Assembly: GCA_031260745.1 (NCBI GenBank)
Contig: JAISKY010000089.1
Span: forward strand, 1 to 11,150
Direction of reading: 5' to 3'
Length of the DNA stretch: 11,150 nt
Origin: Oscillospiraceae bacterium
Lineage (GTDB): Bacteria; Bacillota; Clostridia; Oscillospirales; Oscillospiraceae
Shown here: positions 1-7,187 of the stretch, piece after piece
Position numbering within the stretch: position 1 is the stretch's first letter
Layout: each line of letters begins with the position of its first letter
Program-made: the position numbers and the translations under genes
Notes under the pieces: generated by a model
The model's database searches: none
The model's input: only the letters and a program-made list of their open reading frames with translations
What the model was told of the DNA's origin: nothing

Positions 1-2
1 AG

Positions 3-722
3 GCGGCGTTGTCGGAGACTTTCTACGTTTGCCCTCGCTGCGGTTTCCATTTATACATTCCGTCTAAAACGCGTCTTACTAAGCTATTCGACGGAGGAGA
101 ATATACCGAGAAATTTGCGGGCGTCGCTCCGCTTGACGGAATCAGCTTTCCGGGTTACGCTAAAAAGACCGCGGAACTCGCGGCTAAGGTTGGCGCGCCC
201 GATGCGTGTATCTGCGCGGTAGGCAAGATTGACGGCCGCGAAGCGGTATGCGCGGCGATTGATATAAACTTTATGATGGGCAGTATGGGAACGGCGGTCG
301 GCGAGAAGATAACGCTTGCCGCAGAGCTTGCTATGTCGGCGCGATTGCCGCTGATAATATTCAGCGCGGGCGGCGGCGCGAGAATGCAGGAGGGAATTTT
401 CTCGCTGATGCAGATGATTAAGACCTCCGGCGCGATTAAGCGGTTCTCCGAATCCAGCGGGCTGTTTATCTCGTACGTTACGCACCCTACCACGGGAGGT
501 ATTACCGCATCGTTCGCATCGCTGGGCGACATTACGCTTGCCGAACCGGGCGCGTTATTCGGGTTTGCCGGCCCCAGAGTTATCGAGCAGACAATCGGCG
601 AAAAACTGCCGGAGGGTTTTCAGCGGAGCGAGTTTCAGCTTAATCACGGATTCGTTGACGCGATTGTTACTCGCGACAAAATGCGAGATACGTTAGCGCA
701 GTTGATTAGATTGCATCGGTAG
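3..722 (+). CDS. accD: Acetyl-CoA carboxylase carboxyltransferase subunit beta (5' end outside window)
   Basis: AccD and AccA form the carboxyltransferase that moves CO2 from biotinyl-BCCP to acetyl-CoA, giving malonyl-CoA. The frame is open to the window edge, so the TTG at position 9 is not the real start. Family members carry an N-terminal four-cysteine zinc finger, and only its second CxxC (CPRC, codons from position 30) is visible; the first pair must lie upstream, so roughly 30-50 residues are missing. The crotonase-like core is clear: SAGGGARMQEG, a TSGAIKRF helix, the HPTTGGITASFASLGD stretch and GFAGPRVIEQTIGEKLPEGFQ, all typical of AccD. It is followed after 60 bases by accA, as expected for the partner subunit. 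Identity is secure; only the N-terminus is unknown. Confidence 0.96.
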   Translation, partial: AALSETFYVCPRCGFHLYIPSKTRLTKLFDGGEYTEKFAGVAPLDGISFPGYAKKTAELAAKVGAPDACICAVGKIDGREAVCAAIDINFMMGSMGTAVGEKITLAAELAMSARLPLIIFSAGGGARMQEGIFSLMQMIKTSGAIKRFSESSGLFISYVTHPTTGGITASFASLGDITLAEPGALFGFAGPRVIEQTIGEKLPEGFQRSEFQLNHGFVDAIVTRDKMRDTLAQLIRLHR

Positions 723-782
723 GACCGCGGGAGTCAGACGCGTCCGGCGATTCGTCAAACCCCCGCAAAGTTTGGAGTTAAT

Positions 783-1574
783 ATGAAAAAGAAATATTCG
801 GCGTATGAACGCGTGAAATTGGCGCGTGACGCTAAGCGTCCCGGCTCCGACGATTATATCTCGGCGCTGTTCAGCGACTTCTTTGAGATTCACGGCGACA
901 GAGCGTTCAGCGACGACAAAGCGGTAATATGCGGAATTGCGGAGTTCAGAGGTATTCCGGTTTCCGTTGCGGCGACTTGCAAAGGCAGAGCGATTGACGA
1001 GCGTGTGGAGCGCAACTTCGGTATGGCTCAACCTGACGGTTACAGGAAATTCCTGCGGTGTTTGTCGCAGGCGGTTAAATTTAACCGTCCGCTGATTACG
1101 TTTATCGACACTCCCGGAGCGTACCCCGGTAAGAGCGCGGAGGAACGCGGGCAAGGTCAGGCTATCGCGGAATGTCTATACCAAATGAGCGCGGCTCCGA
1201 TTCCGATAATCACCGTAGTAATAGGCGAGGGCGGCTCCGGCGGCGCAATCGCGCTCGGTGTCGCCGACCGCATAATTATGCTTGAAAACGCGGTGTTATC
1301 CGTACTGTCGCCGGAGGGCTTCGCGTCGATTCTGTGGAAAGATTCCTCCAGAGCCGCCGAAGCCAGCGAGGTAATGAAACTTACCGCCGCCGACTTATTG
1401 GAGTACAAAATCGCCGACTGCGTTATACCCGAACCCGACGGCGGAGCGGGCGAAACTCCGGAATATGTTATCGCTCAGGTCGGAGAACGTATAAAGATTG
1501 AGCTGAACGGTTTAATTGACCTCCCGCCGACTATTTTGCTGGATAACCGCTACCGCAAATACCGCTCAATATAA
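783..1574 (+). CDS. accA: Acetyl-CoA carboxylase carboxyltransferase subunit alpha
   Basis: This is the alpha partner of AccD, 263 residues. It is shorter than the roughly 320-residue proteobacterial form and resembles the compact version of many Firmicutes, lacking part of the N-terminal helical extension. Recognisable blocks are FGMAQPDGYRKFLR (about residues 79-92), FIDTPGAYPG (107-116), the oxyanion-hole glycine stretch GEGGSGGAIALGVAD (148-162) and LSPEGFASILWKD (175-187). The ATG at 783 has a GGAG at 774-777, five bases upstream, and the first residues (MKKKYSAYERVKLAR) match the usual start of short AccA proteins. The protein is cytosolic and committed to fatty-acid synthesis. The stop is followed directly by a heptad-repeat hairpin before fabH. 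Confidence 0.96.
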   Translation: MKKKYSAYERVKLARDAKRPGSDDYISALFSDFFEIHGDRAFSDDKAVICGIAEFRGIPVSVAATCKGRAIDERVERNFGMAQPDGYRKFLRCLSQAVKFNRPLITFIDTPGAYPGKSAEERGQGQAIAECLYQMSAAPIPIITVVIGEGGSGGAIALGVADRIIMLENAVLSVLSPEGFASILWKDSSRAAEASEVMKLTAADLLEYKIADCVIPEPDGGAGETPEYVIAQVGERIKIELNGLIDLPPTILLDNRYRKYRSI

Positions 1575-1680
1575 GAGCAGAGATAAGAAAGCGGAAAGCA
1601 GAGAAACTGTTATGGAAAACTCTGCGTTTGTCGGATTGATTATCCAAATAAGTTATTTCTGCTCTCTTATTTCTGCTCTT
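1574..1680. repeat. Heptad-repeat imperfect inverted repeat between accA and fabH
   Basis: Starting on the last base of the accA stop, the sequence runs in 7-base units: AGAGCAG, AGATAAG, AAAGCGG, AAAGCAG (1574-1601). The opposite arm at 1653-1680 is, on the minus strand, AGAGCAG, AAATAAG, AGAGCAG, AAATAA. The arms 1573-1600 and 1653-1680 match at 24 of 28 positions by hand alignment, and some of the differences would be G-U pairs in RNA, so the transcript can form a long hairpin with a loop of about 52 bases. The same heptad family recurs as a single arm between fabG and fabF. The role is unknown; an RNA processing or stability element, a weak terminator, or a non-autonomous repeat are all possible. 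Confidence 0.8.
1635..1647. promoter_or_regulatory. Candidate FabT-like operator upstream of fabH
   Basis: ATTGATTATCCAA matches 11 of 13 positions of the TTTGATTATCAAA core that I recall for the streptococcal fatty-acid repressor FabT. It lies 54 bases before the fabH start, inside the loop of the heptad hairpin, and a MarR-type regulator gene sits in the same cluster (7188-7640). No convincing -35/-10 pair was found around it, and only one copy is visible, so this is a candidate only. Confidence 0.3.
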
Positions 1681-1701
1681 ACAAAGATATAAGGAGTTAT
1701 T

Positions 1702-2685
1702 ATGCCCGGACTGACAATATTGGGAACCGGCAGTTATTCGCCGCCGTTTGCCCTTACAAATGAAATGCTTGAAAGTATCGTTGAAACGAGCGGCGAGTGG
1801 ATTACGCTTCGTACCGGAATCGCCGAGCGTAAAATCGCCGCCGAAACCGAATCCACTCTTAGTATGGCGACCGCCGCCGCGCTGAAAGCTATCGGAAACA
1901 TCGACAAGGCGAGTATAGGGCTGGTAGTCTGCGCTACTATTACTCCGGACTATATTACCCCGTCGCTGTCGTGCTTACTACAGCGCGATTTGGAGCTTCG
2001 GGAGGATATACTTGCGATTGACATTAACTGCGCGTGCAGCGGCTATGTTACGGCATTGAAAACGGCGCATTCTCTGCTTGCCGATATGCCCGGACGCGTC
2101 GCGCTGATATTGGGCTGTGAAATGCTGACGCGGATAACGGACTACACCGACCGTACCACGTGCATATTGTTCGGCGACGGAGCCGGAGCCGCCGTAATTC
2201 GCCGCGACTCTGACGGAGAGTTCTCCTTTGACTCCGGCGCTAAAGGCAGCGTTGAGATGCTTGCGTGTAAGGCTCAGTATATAAGCAACAATCCGTTTAT
2301 GCCCAGACCGCTTGATTTGGTTCCGGCGGGAATTACGATGAACGGTCAGGAGGTTTTCCGGTTCGCGATTGAAACCTGTTCCGAAAGCGTTAAGCGTACG
2401 TTAGCCGGAGCCGGTGTAGACATCGGAAGTGTGGAGCATTTCATATTCCACCAGGCAAACCGCCGTATAATTGACGGGATTGTCCGTAAACTCGGAATTT
2501 CTACGGAGCGTTGTTTAATCAATATTGCGACCCACGGAAATACCTCGTCCGCGACGTGCGCTATCGCGCTTGACGATTTGTTCAGAAGCGGAAAAGTCAA
2601 GCGCGGCGACAAAATTATAATGTCCGCGTTCGGCGGGGGGCTTACATACGCCACCGCGTACTTTGTTCAAAACCGGGAGATATAA
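1702..2685 (+). CDS. fabH: Beta-ketoacyl-ACP synthase III
   Basis: FabH condenses a short acyl-CoA, usually acetyl-CoA, with malonyl-ACP to start each fatty-acid chain. The 327-residue product has the full thiolase-fold catalytic triad: Cys112 in DINCACSGY, His250 in FHQANRRIID and Asn280 in ATHGNTSSA, at almost the same numbers as in E. coli FabH (112/244/274). The GDGAGAAV block at 158-165 and the C-terminal SAFGGGLTYA are also typical. An AAGGAG at 1691-1696 sits five bases before the ATG. The gene ends three bases before fabK, so the two are surely cotranscribed. An extra cysteine (Cys110) lies two residues before the nucleophile; it is an unusual neighbour but leaves the active site intact. 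Confidence 0.96.
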   Translation: MPGLTILGTGSYSPPFALTNEMLESIVETSGEWITLRTGIAERKIAAETESTLSMATAAALKAIGNIDKASIGLVVCATITPDYITPSLSCLLQRDLELREDILAIDINCACSGYVTALKTAHSLLADMPGRVALILGCEMLTRITDYTDRTTCILFGDGAGAAVIRRDSDGEFSFDSGAKGSVEMLACKAQYISNNPFMPRPLDLVPAGITMNGQEVFRFAIETCSESVKRTLAGAGVDIGSVEHFIFHQANRRIIDGIVRKLGISTERCLINIATHGNTSSATCAIALDDLFRSGKVKRGDKIIMSAFGGGLTYATAYFVQNREI

Positions 2686-2688
2686 AAA

Positions 2689-3633
2689 ATGACTGACTTG
2701 CGAAAATTACTTGGAATCAAATACCCTATTATTCAGGGCGGAATGGCGAACATAGCGACAGGAGCGTTTGCCGCCGCAATCTCCAACGCGGGCGGCTTAG
2801 GGCTGATTGCGTCCGGAGGGTACTCGCCCGACGCGATTCGGGAGCAGATACGTATAGCGCGTTCTCTTACGGATAAACCGTTCGGCGTTAACCTGATGCT
2901 GATGCACCCGGCGGCTGACGAAATCGCGGAACTGCTTGTTGAGGAACGCGTCGGGATTATCACGACGGGAGCGGGTTTGCCCGGCAAGTATATTCCCGCG
3001 TGGAAAGCGTCGGGAGCGTTAGTGTTCCCGGTAGTTTCCGCCTCCGCAATCGCCAAGCGCGTCGAATCTCAGGGCGCGGACGGCGTAATCGCGGAGGGTA
3101 CGGAAAGCGGAGGTCACGTCGGAGAGCTTACCACTATGGCGCTTGTTCCGCAGGTAGTCAACGCTGTTTCGATTCCCGTAATCGCGGCGGGCGGAATCGC
3201 GTCAGGCGCGCAAATGCTTGCCGCGCTTGCGCTTGGAGCGTGCGGAGTGCAAATCGGAACTACTCTGCTTCGCGCGGAGGAATGTCCGATTCACGCTAAT
3301 TACAAGGACGCGCTTCTGAAAGCGAAAGATAACGACACCGTTGTCACGGGGCGAAGTGTCAACGCCGCGGTCAGGATTCTGCGTAATCAAATGTCGATTG
3401 AGTATATTAAGCTCGAAAAAGCCGGAGCGTCACAGGAGGAACTTGAAAAATTCACGCTGGGTTCGCTTCGCCGCGCGGTGTTTGACGGCGACGTTAAGAA
3501 CGGTTCGCTGATGGCGGGTCAGGTCGCGGGAATGTTAAGCGAAATTAAACCCGCCGAGGTAATACTCCGCGAGCTTTACGAATCTTGCGCGGCGGAATCC
3601 AAGTCGATTTCGGCTCACCCCGTTTTGAATTGA
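2689..3633 (+). CDS. fabK: FMN-dependent enoyl-ACP reductase II
   Basis: FabK makes the last reduction of each elongation cycle (enoyl-ACP to acyl-ACP) using FMN and NAD(P)H, and replaces the unrelated triclosan-sensitive FabI. The 314-residue protein has the nitronate-monooxygenase-like TIM-barrel pattern: YPIIQGGMANIAT near the N-terminus, FGVNLMLM (65-72), GTESGGHVGE with His143 matching the catalytic His of pneumococcal FabK, the phosphate-binding IPVIAAGGIASG (162-173), GACGVQIGT and the C-terminal GSLMAGQVAGM. A GGGAGA at 2675-2680, inside the end of fabH, serves as ribosome site. No fabI is visible, so this is probably the cell's main enoyl reductase in this cluster. 2-nitropropane dioxygenase is the usual mis-annotation; the fab context argues against it. 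Confidence 0.94.
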   Translation: MTDLRKLLGIKYPIIQGGMANIATGAFAAAISNAGGLGLIASGGYSPDAIREQIRIARSLTDKPFGVNLMLMHPAADEIAELLVEERVGIITTGAGLPGKYIPAWKASGALVFPVVSASAIAKRVESQGADGVIAEGTESGGHVGELTTMALVPQVVNAVSIPVIAAGGIASGAQMLAALALGACGVQIGTTLLRAEECPIHANYKDALLKAKDNDTVVTGRSVNAAVRILRNQMSIEYIKLEKAGASQEELEKFTLGSLRRAVFDGDVKNGSLMAGQVAGMLSEIKPAEVILRELYESCAAESKSISAHPVLN

Positions 3634-3649
3634 GGTAGGTTGTTAAAAG

Positions 3650-4573
3650 ATGAAAACAGCGTTTTTGTACGCGGGTCAGGGAAGTCAGAAAGCCAAAATG
3701 GGCAAGGACTTTTACGACGAGTTTCCCGATGTCCGCGAGATATTTGACTATCAGCCGTTAGGACTGGATTTACGTTCGTTGTGCTTCGATTCGGAATTAG
3801 CGGAGCTTTCAAAAACGGAGAATACTCAACCGAGTATGGGCGCGTTCGCCGCCGCCGTTACTAAGCTATTGTACTCCGAGGGTATCAAACCGCGATACGC
3901 TATGGGGTTGTCGCTGGGAGAATACGGAGCCTTATACGCCGCCGGAGTATTTGACGAGCGCGTATTGCTTGATTTGTTAGCGTTTCGCGGTCAAGCGATG
4001 TCGGAGGCGTCTGACGGCGTTGACTTCAAAATGAGCGCGGTATTCTCCGACGACGTTTCACTTGTCGAGCGCGGAGTTTCCGAAGCCGGAGGCGATGTTT
4101 GGTGCTGTAACTATAATTGTCCCGGTCAAACGGTAATCGGCGGAGAGCGGAGCGCGGTGGACGCCGCCGAAGCGAAATGCTTAGAACTCGGCGCGAAGCG
4201 TTGTATCGCGCTTAATGTCGGCGGTCCGTTTCATACTCCGTATATGAAACCCGCGTCGGACAAACTTGCGGAATTTACGCGAACGCTTGATTTCAAACCG
4301 CTTAATTTCCCCGTGGTTTTCAACGTAACCGGAAATACTCTGAGCGGCGGCGAAACCGTTAGCGGTATGCTTGCGAAACAGATAATGTCGCCCGTTAGAT
4401 TTGAAGCCGGATTACGAGAGCTTACAAAGCTCGGCGTTGACACGTTCGTTGAAATCGGGCCGGGTAAAGTTCTGAGCGGCTTTGTGAAAAAGACCGCGCC
4501 CTCCGCGACCGTAATGAACATTGATACTACGGACGATTACCGCAAAGTTACCGCCGTTTTGAAAGGAGGCTAA
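3650..4573 (+). CDS. fabD: Malonyl-CoA:ACP transacylase
   Basis: FabD moves malonate from CoA to acyl carrier protein. The 307-residue protein opens with FLYAGQGSQ (residues 5-13), has the nucleophile Ser88 in GLSLGEYGAL, Arg113 in AFRGQAM for the malonyl carboxylate, His195 in GGPFHTPYM, and ends with EIGPGKVLSGFVKK. The residue before the nucleophile loop is Leu87 (GLSLGE) rather than the common His (GHSLGE), a variant that I believe also occurs in Clostridia; the catalytic Ser-His pair is kept. The gene starts 16 bases after fabK with a weak ribosome site and stops two bases before fabG. Confidence 0.95.
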   Translation: MKTAFLYAGQGSQKAKMGKDFYDEFPDVREIFDYQPLGLDLRSLCFDSELAELSKTENTQPSMGAFAAAVTKLLYSEGIKPRYAMGLSLGEYGALYAAGVFDERVLLDLLAFRGQAMSEASDGVDFKMSAVFSDDVSLVERGVSEAGGDVWCCNYNCPGQTVIGGERSAVDAAEAKCLELGAKRCIALNVGGPFHTPYMKPASDKLAEFTRTLDFKPLNFPVVFNVTGNTLSGGETVSGMLAKQIMSPVRFEAGLRELTKLGVDTFVEIGPGKVLSGFVKKTAPSATVMNIDTTDDYRKVTAVLKGG

Positions 4574-4575
4574 CA

Positions 4576-5307
4576 ATGAACCTAACCGGAAAAACCGCAA
4601 TCGTTACGGGCGCGGGTCGGGGAATCGGACGCGAGATTTGTCTGCGCCTGTCGGACCTCGGCGCGAACGTCGTTATCAATTACGCCGGAAATGACGCGGA
4701 AGCCGCTAAAACGCTTAGTCTATGCCAAAACGCGGTAACGGTTAAAGCCGACGTTTCCGACGAAAAAGAGTGCAAGCGTATTTTCGATGTTTGCGGTGAA
4801 AAATTCGGAACTCCTGACATTTTAATTAACAACGCCGGAATCACGAAAGACAATTTGCTTATGCGAATGAACGAATCCGATTTCGACCGCGTACTTGACG
4901 TTAACCTAAAGGGAGCGTTCAACTGCGTAAAACTTGCGAGCCGACCGATGATGAAAGCCAAATACGGCAGAATCGTGAATATTTCCAGCGTAGTCGCGCT
5001 GTCAGGCAATGTCGGACAGGTGAACTATGTCGCGTCTAAGGCGGGGTTAATCGGGCTTACGAAAGCCTCCGCGCTGGAGCTTGCCGCTCGCGGCATTACC
5101 GTTAACGCGGTCGCGCCCGGTTTTATCGAAACCGATATGACGGCGTCGCTGACGGAGGAAGTACGCGCTAAGATGGCAAGCCAAATTCCGTTAGGCTACT
5201 TCGGAGAACCGAAGGACGTCGCGGAAACCGTCGCGTTTTTATGTTCCGACGGCGCAAGGTATATTACAGGGCAGGTAATAAGCGTCAACGGCGGTATATA
5301 CCTCTAG
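4576..5307 (+). CDS. fabG: 3-oxoacyl-ACP reductase (NADPH)
   Basis: FabG reduces 3-ketoacyl-ACP to 3-hydroxyacyl-ACP. It is a 243-residue classical short-chain dehydrogenase: the nucleotide-binding TGAGRGIG at 11-18, NNAG at 85-88, and the catalytic tetrad Asn110, Ser138, Tyr151 and Lys155 (NYVASKAG). The C-terminal YITGQVISVNGGIYL is the FabG hallmark that separates it from other short-chain dehydrogenases. An excellent ribosome site (AAAGGAGG, 4562-4569) is embedded in the last codons of fabD, two bases before which fabD stops, so the pair is tightly cotranscribed and possibly translationally coupled. Confidence is high. Confidence 0.96.
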   Translation: MNLTGKTAIVTGAGRGIGREICLRLSDLGANVVINYAGNDAEAAKTLSLCQNAVTVKADVSDEKECKRIFDVCGEKFGTPDILINNAGITKDNLLMRMNESDFDRVLDVNLKGAFNCVKLASRPMMKAKYGRIVNISSVVALSGNVGQVNYVASKAGLIGLTKASALELAARGITVNAVAPGFIETDMTASLTEEVRAKMASQIPLGYFGEPKDVAETVAFLCSDGARYITGQVISVNGGIYL

Positions 5308-5309
5308 TT

Positions 5310-5344
5310 AGAGCAGAGATAAGAGAGCAGAGAGCAGAAATAAG
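5310..5344. repeat. Five tandem heptads between fabG and fabF
   Basis: Five consecutive 7-base units fill 35 bases starting three bases after the fabG stop: AGAGCAG, AGATAAG, AGAGCAG, AGAGCAG, AAATAAG. They belong to the same family as the arms of the accA-fabH hairpin, about 3.6 kb upstream, but here only one arm is present. The ribosome site of fabF (CCGGAGG, from 5349) follows directly. The unit is purine-rich on the coding strand, so the mRNA is unlikely to fold on itself here, but it could pair with the pyrimidine-rich right arm of the upstream copy (1653-1680). Confidence 0.82.
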
Positions 5345-5361
5345 TATTCCGGAGGGCAAAA

Positions 5362-6600
5362 ATGGAGAACAGACGAGTAGTAATTACCGGGCTTGGCGCG
5401 ATTACTCCGTTGGGTAATGACGCTGATATATTTTGGAATAACATACGCGGCGGAGTGTGCGGCATACGCCCGATTAAGGCATTTGACGCTTCGGCGCAGA
5501 AGGCAAGCCTTGCCGCCGAAACCGACGCGGATATTTTGGACTGGTTAACCTCCGTCGAAGCTAAGCGTACGGAGCGTTACGTGTTCTTCGCGATTGCCGC
5601 CGGACGCGAAGCTCTGAAAATGAGCGGCATTACAAAAGATAACTCGGATATGACAAGGTGCGGTACGCTGATTTCCTCCGGCGTCGGAGGTCTTAGCACG
5701 ATTACCCGCGAGTACGCGCGCGGACTGGAACGCGGCTTTGACCGCGTATGGCCGTACTTTATCCCGCAGTCGATTGTGAATATGGCTCCAGGACAACTGG
5801 CGATAGAGGCGGGTTTTCAGGGCTATTGCTCGTCTGTGGTGACGGCGTGCGCGGGCGGCAGTAACGCAATCGGCGACTCTATGCGTATGATTCGGCACGG
5901 TTACGCTGACGTAATGCTTTGCGGAGGTACGGAGGCGTGCGTCACTCCGCTGACTATCGGCGGGTTTACGTCAATGAAAGCGTTATTCGAGGGCGACGAC
6001 CCAACTCGCGCAAGTATTCCGTTCGACTCGGAGCGGAGCGGATTCGTGCTTGGCGAGGGCGCGGGTGTTCTCGTGCTTGAGGAACTCGGTCACGCGCTGA
6101 AGCGCGGAGCGAATATACTCGCCGAAGTTTCCGGTTACGGAGCGTCCTGCGACGCGTACCACATTACCGCGCCGGAACCTACCGCCGCGATGGCGACCAG
6201 AGCAATCTCCGACGCGATTGCCGACGCGGGGCTTGGCGCGGAGCGAATCAGCTACATTAACGCTCACGGAACGTCAACGCCGATGAACGACAAAGTGGAA
6301 ACAGCCGCCATAAAACTGGCGCTTGGAGAAGCGGCGTATTCCGTTCCGGTAAGCTCCACGAAGTCAATGACCGGACATCTGCTGGGCGCAGCCGGAGCAA
6401 TCGAGGCGATTATCTGCGTCAACGCTTTGCGCGACGGTTATATCCCCGCGACGATAAACTACAAAAATCCCGACCCGGAGTGCGACCTTGACATTGTCCC
6501 GAACGTAGGACGAAATGCGGAGTTAACTCACGCGATGTCAATCTCGCTTGGTTTCGGTGGTCATAACGCAGCATTGATTTTCAGCGGATACGAAAGGTAA
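5362..6600 (+). CDS. fabF: Beta-ketoacyl-ACP synthase II
   Basis: FabF elongates acyl-ACP by decarboxylative condensation with malonyl-ACP. The 412-residue protein matches the family length and has the Cys-His-His triad: Cys163 in VVTACAGGS, His302 in NAHGTSTPMND and His339 in STKSMTGHLLGAAG, practically the E. coli FabF numbering (163/303/340). The start block VVITGLGAITPLGN and the C-terminal SLGFGGHNAALIF are diagnostic. The ATG has GGAGG at 5351-5355, six bases upstream. It is the only elongating condensing enzyme seen here; no fabB-like gene is visible. The reading frame is intact, and the stop is followed within two bases by a 10-base-period inverted repeat before fabZ. Confidence 0.96.
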   Translation: MENRRVVITGLGAITPLGNDADIFWNNIRGGVCGIRPIKAFDASAQKASLAAETDADILDWLTSVEAKRTERYVFFAIAAGREALKMSGITKDNSDMTRCGTLISSGVGGLSTITREYARGLERGFDRVWPYFIPQSIVNMAPGQLAIEAGFQGYCSSVVTACAGGSNAIGDSMRMIRHGYADVMLCGGTEACVTPLTIGGFTSMKALFEGDDPTRASIPFDSERSGFVLGEGAGVLVLEELGHALKRGANILAEVSGYGASCDAYHITAPEPTAAMATRAISDAIADAGLGAERISYINAHGTSTPMNDKVETAAIKLALGEAAYSVPVSSTKSMTGHLLGAAGAIEAIICVNALRDGYIPATINYKNPDPECDLDIVPNVGRNAELTHAMSISLGFGGHNAALIFSGYER

Positions 6601-6602
6601 CG

Positions 6603-6709
6603 AACCACTAATAGACACAAATTAACACGAATATATAATCTATTTTCGATAATAGCCGCAGAATTAACAAATAAATATAATTCGTGTCTATTCGCGTTAA
6701 TTCGTGGTT
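6603..6709. repeat. 10-base-period inverted repeat between fabF and fabZ
   Basis: The left arm (6603-6632) is three 10-base units: AACCACTAAT, AGACACAAAT, TAACACGAAT. The right arm (6680-6709), read on the minus strand, is AACCACGAAT, TAACGCGAAT, AGACACGAAT. The arms match at about 23 of 30 positions by hand, and the second and third units appear swapped between arms. A small inner hairpin, CTATT/AATAG (6640-6655), sits at the apex. It has the same layout as the heptad elements in neighbouring gaps but a different unit and period. It ends about 16 bases before the fabZ ribosome site and may act on the transcript. Confidence 0.8.
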
Positions 6710-6740
6710 AAAAATCGTAAAAAAAGGAGATTTATCAATA

Positions 6741-7169
6741 ATGACATTGAATGCCGAGCAAATCCGCGATATATTACCGCACCGCTATCCGTTTTTGCTA
6801 ATCGACCGCGTAACGGACTACGAACCCGGAAATTGGGCTAAAGCGATAAAGTGCGTCAGCGTAAACGAGCCGCACTTTACCGGACATTTCCCGCAGAAAA
6901 GCATTATGCCGGGCGTACTGATTATCGAGGCTCTCGCTCAAACCGGAGGAATCGCGCTTCTGACCGAGGAAAGTACCGAGGGAAAACTCGCGGTATTGGG
7001 TGGAATTAAGAACGCCAGGTTCATCAAACCCGTCGTACCCGGCGACGTACTTGAACTGGAGTGCCGCATTATCCGTAGGCTCGCGTCCGTTGGCGTAGCC
7101 GAAGCGGAAGCGAAAGTTAACGGAGAAACCGTCTGCAAGGCTGAAATTACATTCGCGCTTACAGATTAG
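6741..7169 (+). CDS. fabZ: 3-hydroxyacyl-ACP dehydratase
   Basis: FabZ removes water from 3-hydroxyacyl-ACP to give trans-2-enoyl-ACP. From the ATG at 6741 the protein has 142 residues, the usual FabZ length. It starts MTLNAEQIRDILPHRYPFLLIDRV and carries the hot-dog-fold active site: His49 in HFTGHFP and Glu63 in GVLIIEALAQTGG. The frame is open further upstream to 6684, but that start lies inside the inverted repeat, while an AAGGAGA at 6724-6730 serves the ATG at 6741. FabA is unlikely: the length and the HRYPFLLIDRV block fit FabZ. The next gene begins 18 bases downstream. Confidence 0.95.
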   Translation: MTLNAEQIRDILPHRYPFLLIDRVTDYEPGNWAKAIKCVSVNEPHFTGHFPQKSIMPGVLIIEALAQTGGIALLTEESTEGKLAVLGGIKNARFIKPVVPGDVLELECRIIRRLASVGVAEAEAKVNGETVCKAEITFALTD

Positions 7170-7187
7170 CGTTAGGAGGACAGTTCA

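Noticed and set aside
84..532. Overlapping antisense open frames inside accD
   Set aside because: Frames without recognisable domains on the strand opposite a clear AccD; they arise from the GCG/CGC-rich codon pattern and have no ribosome site.
723..782. Hairpin GCGGG/CCCGC in the accD-accA gap
   Set aside because: Only a 5-bp stem with a 30-base loop, easily due to chance; no tandem period is seen in this gap.
3000..3299. Arg/Gly-rich 99-codon frame on the + strand within fabK
   Set aside because: It is a shifted reading of the intact fabK frame, with low-complexity composition typical of a shadow.
6653..6681. Possible promoter with TATAAT at 6676-6681 before fabZ
   Set aside because: No acceptable -35 hexamer at 16-18 bases upstream; the A/T run is part of an AT-rich hairpin loop.
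6684..6740. Longer N-terminus for fabZ
   Set aside because: These codons lie in the right arm of the inverted repeat and match nothing in FabZ; the ATG at 6741 has the ribosome site and gives the normal length.
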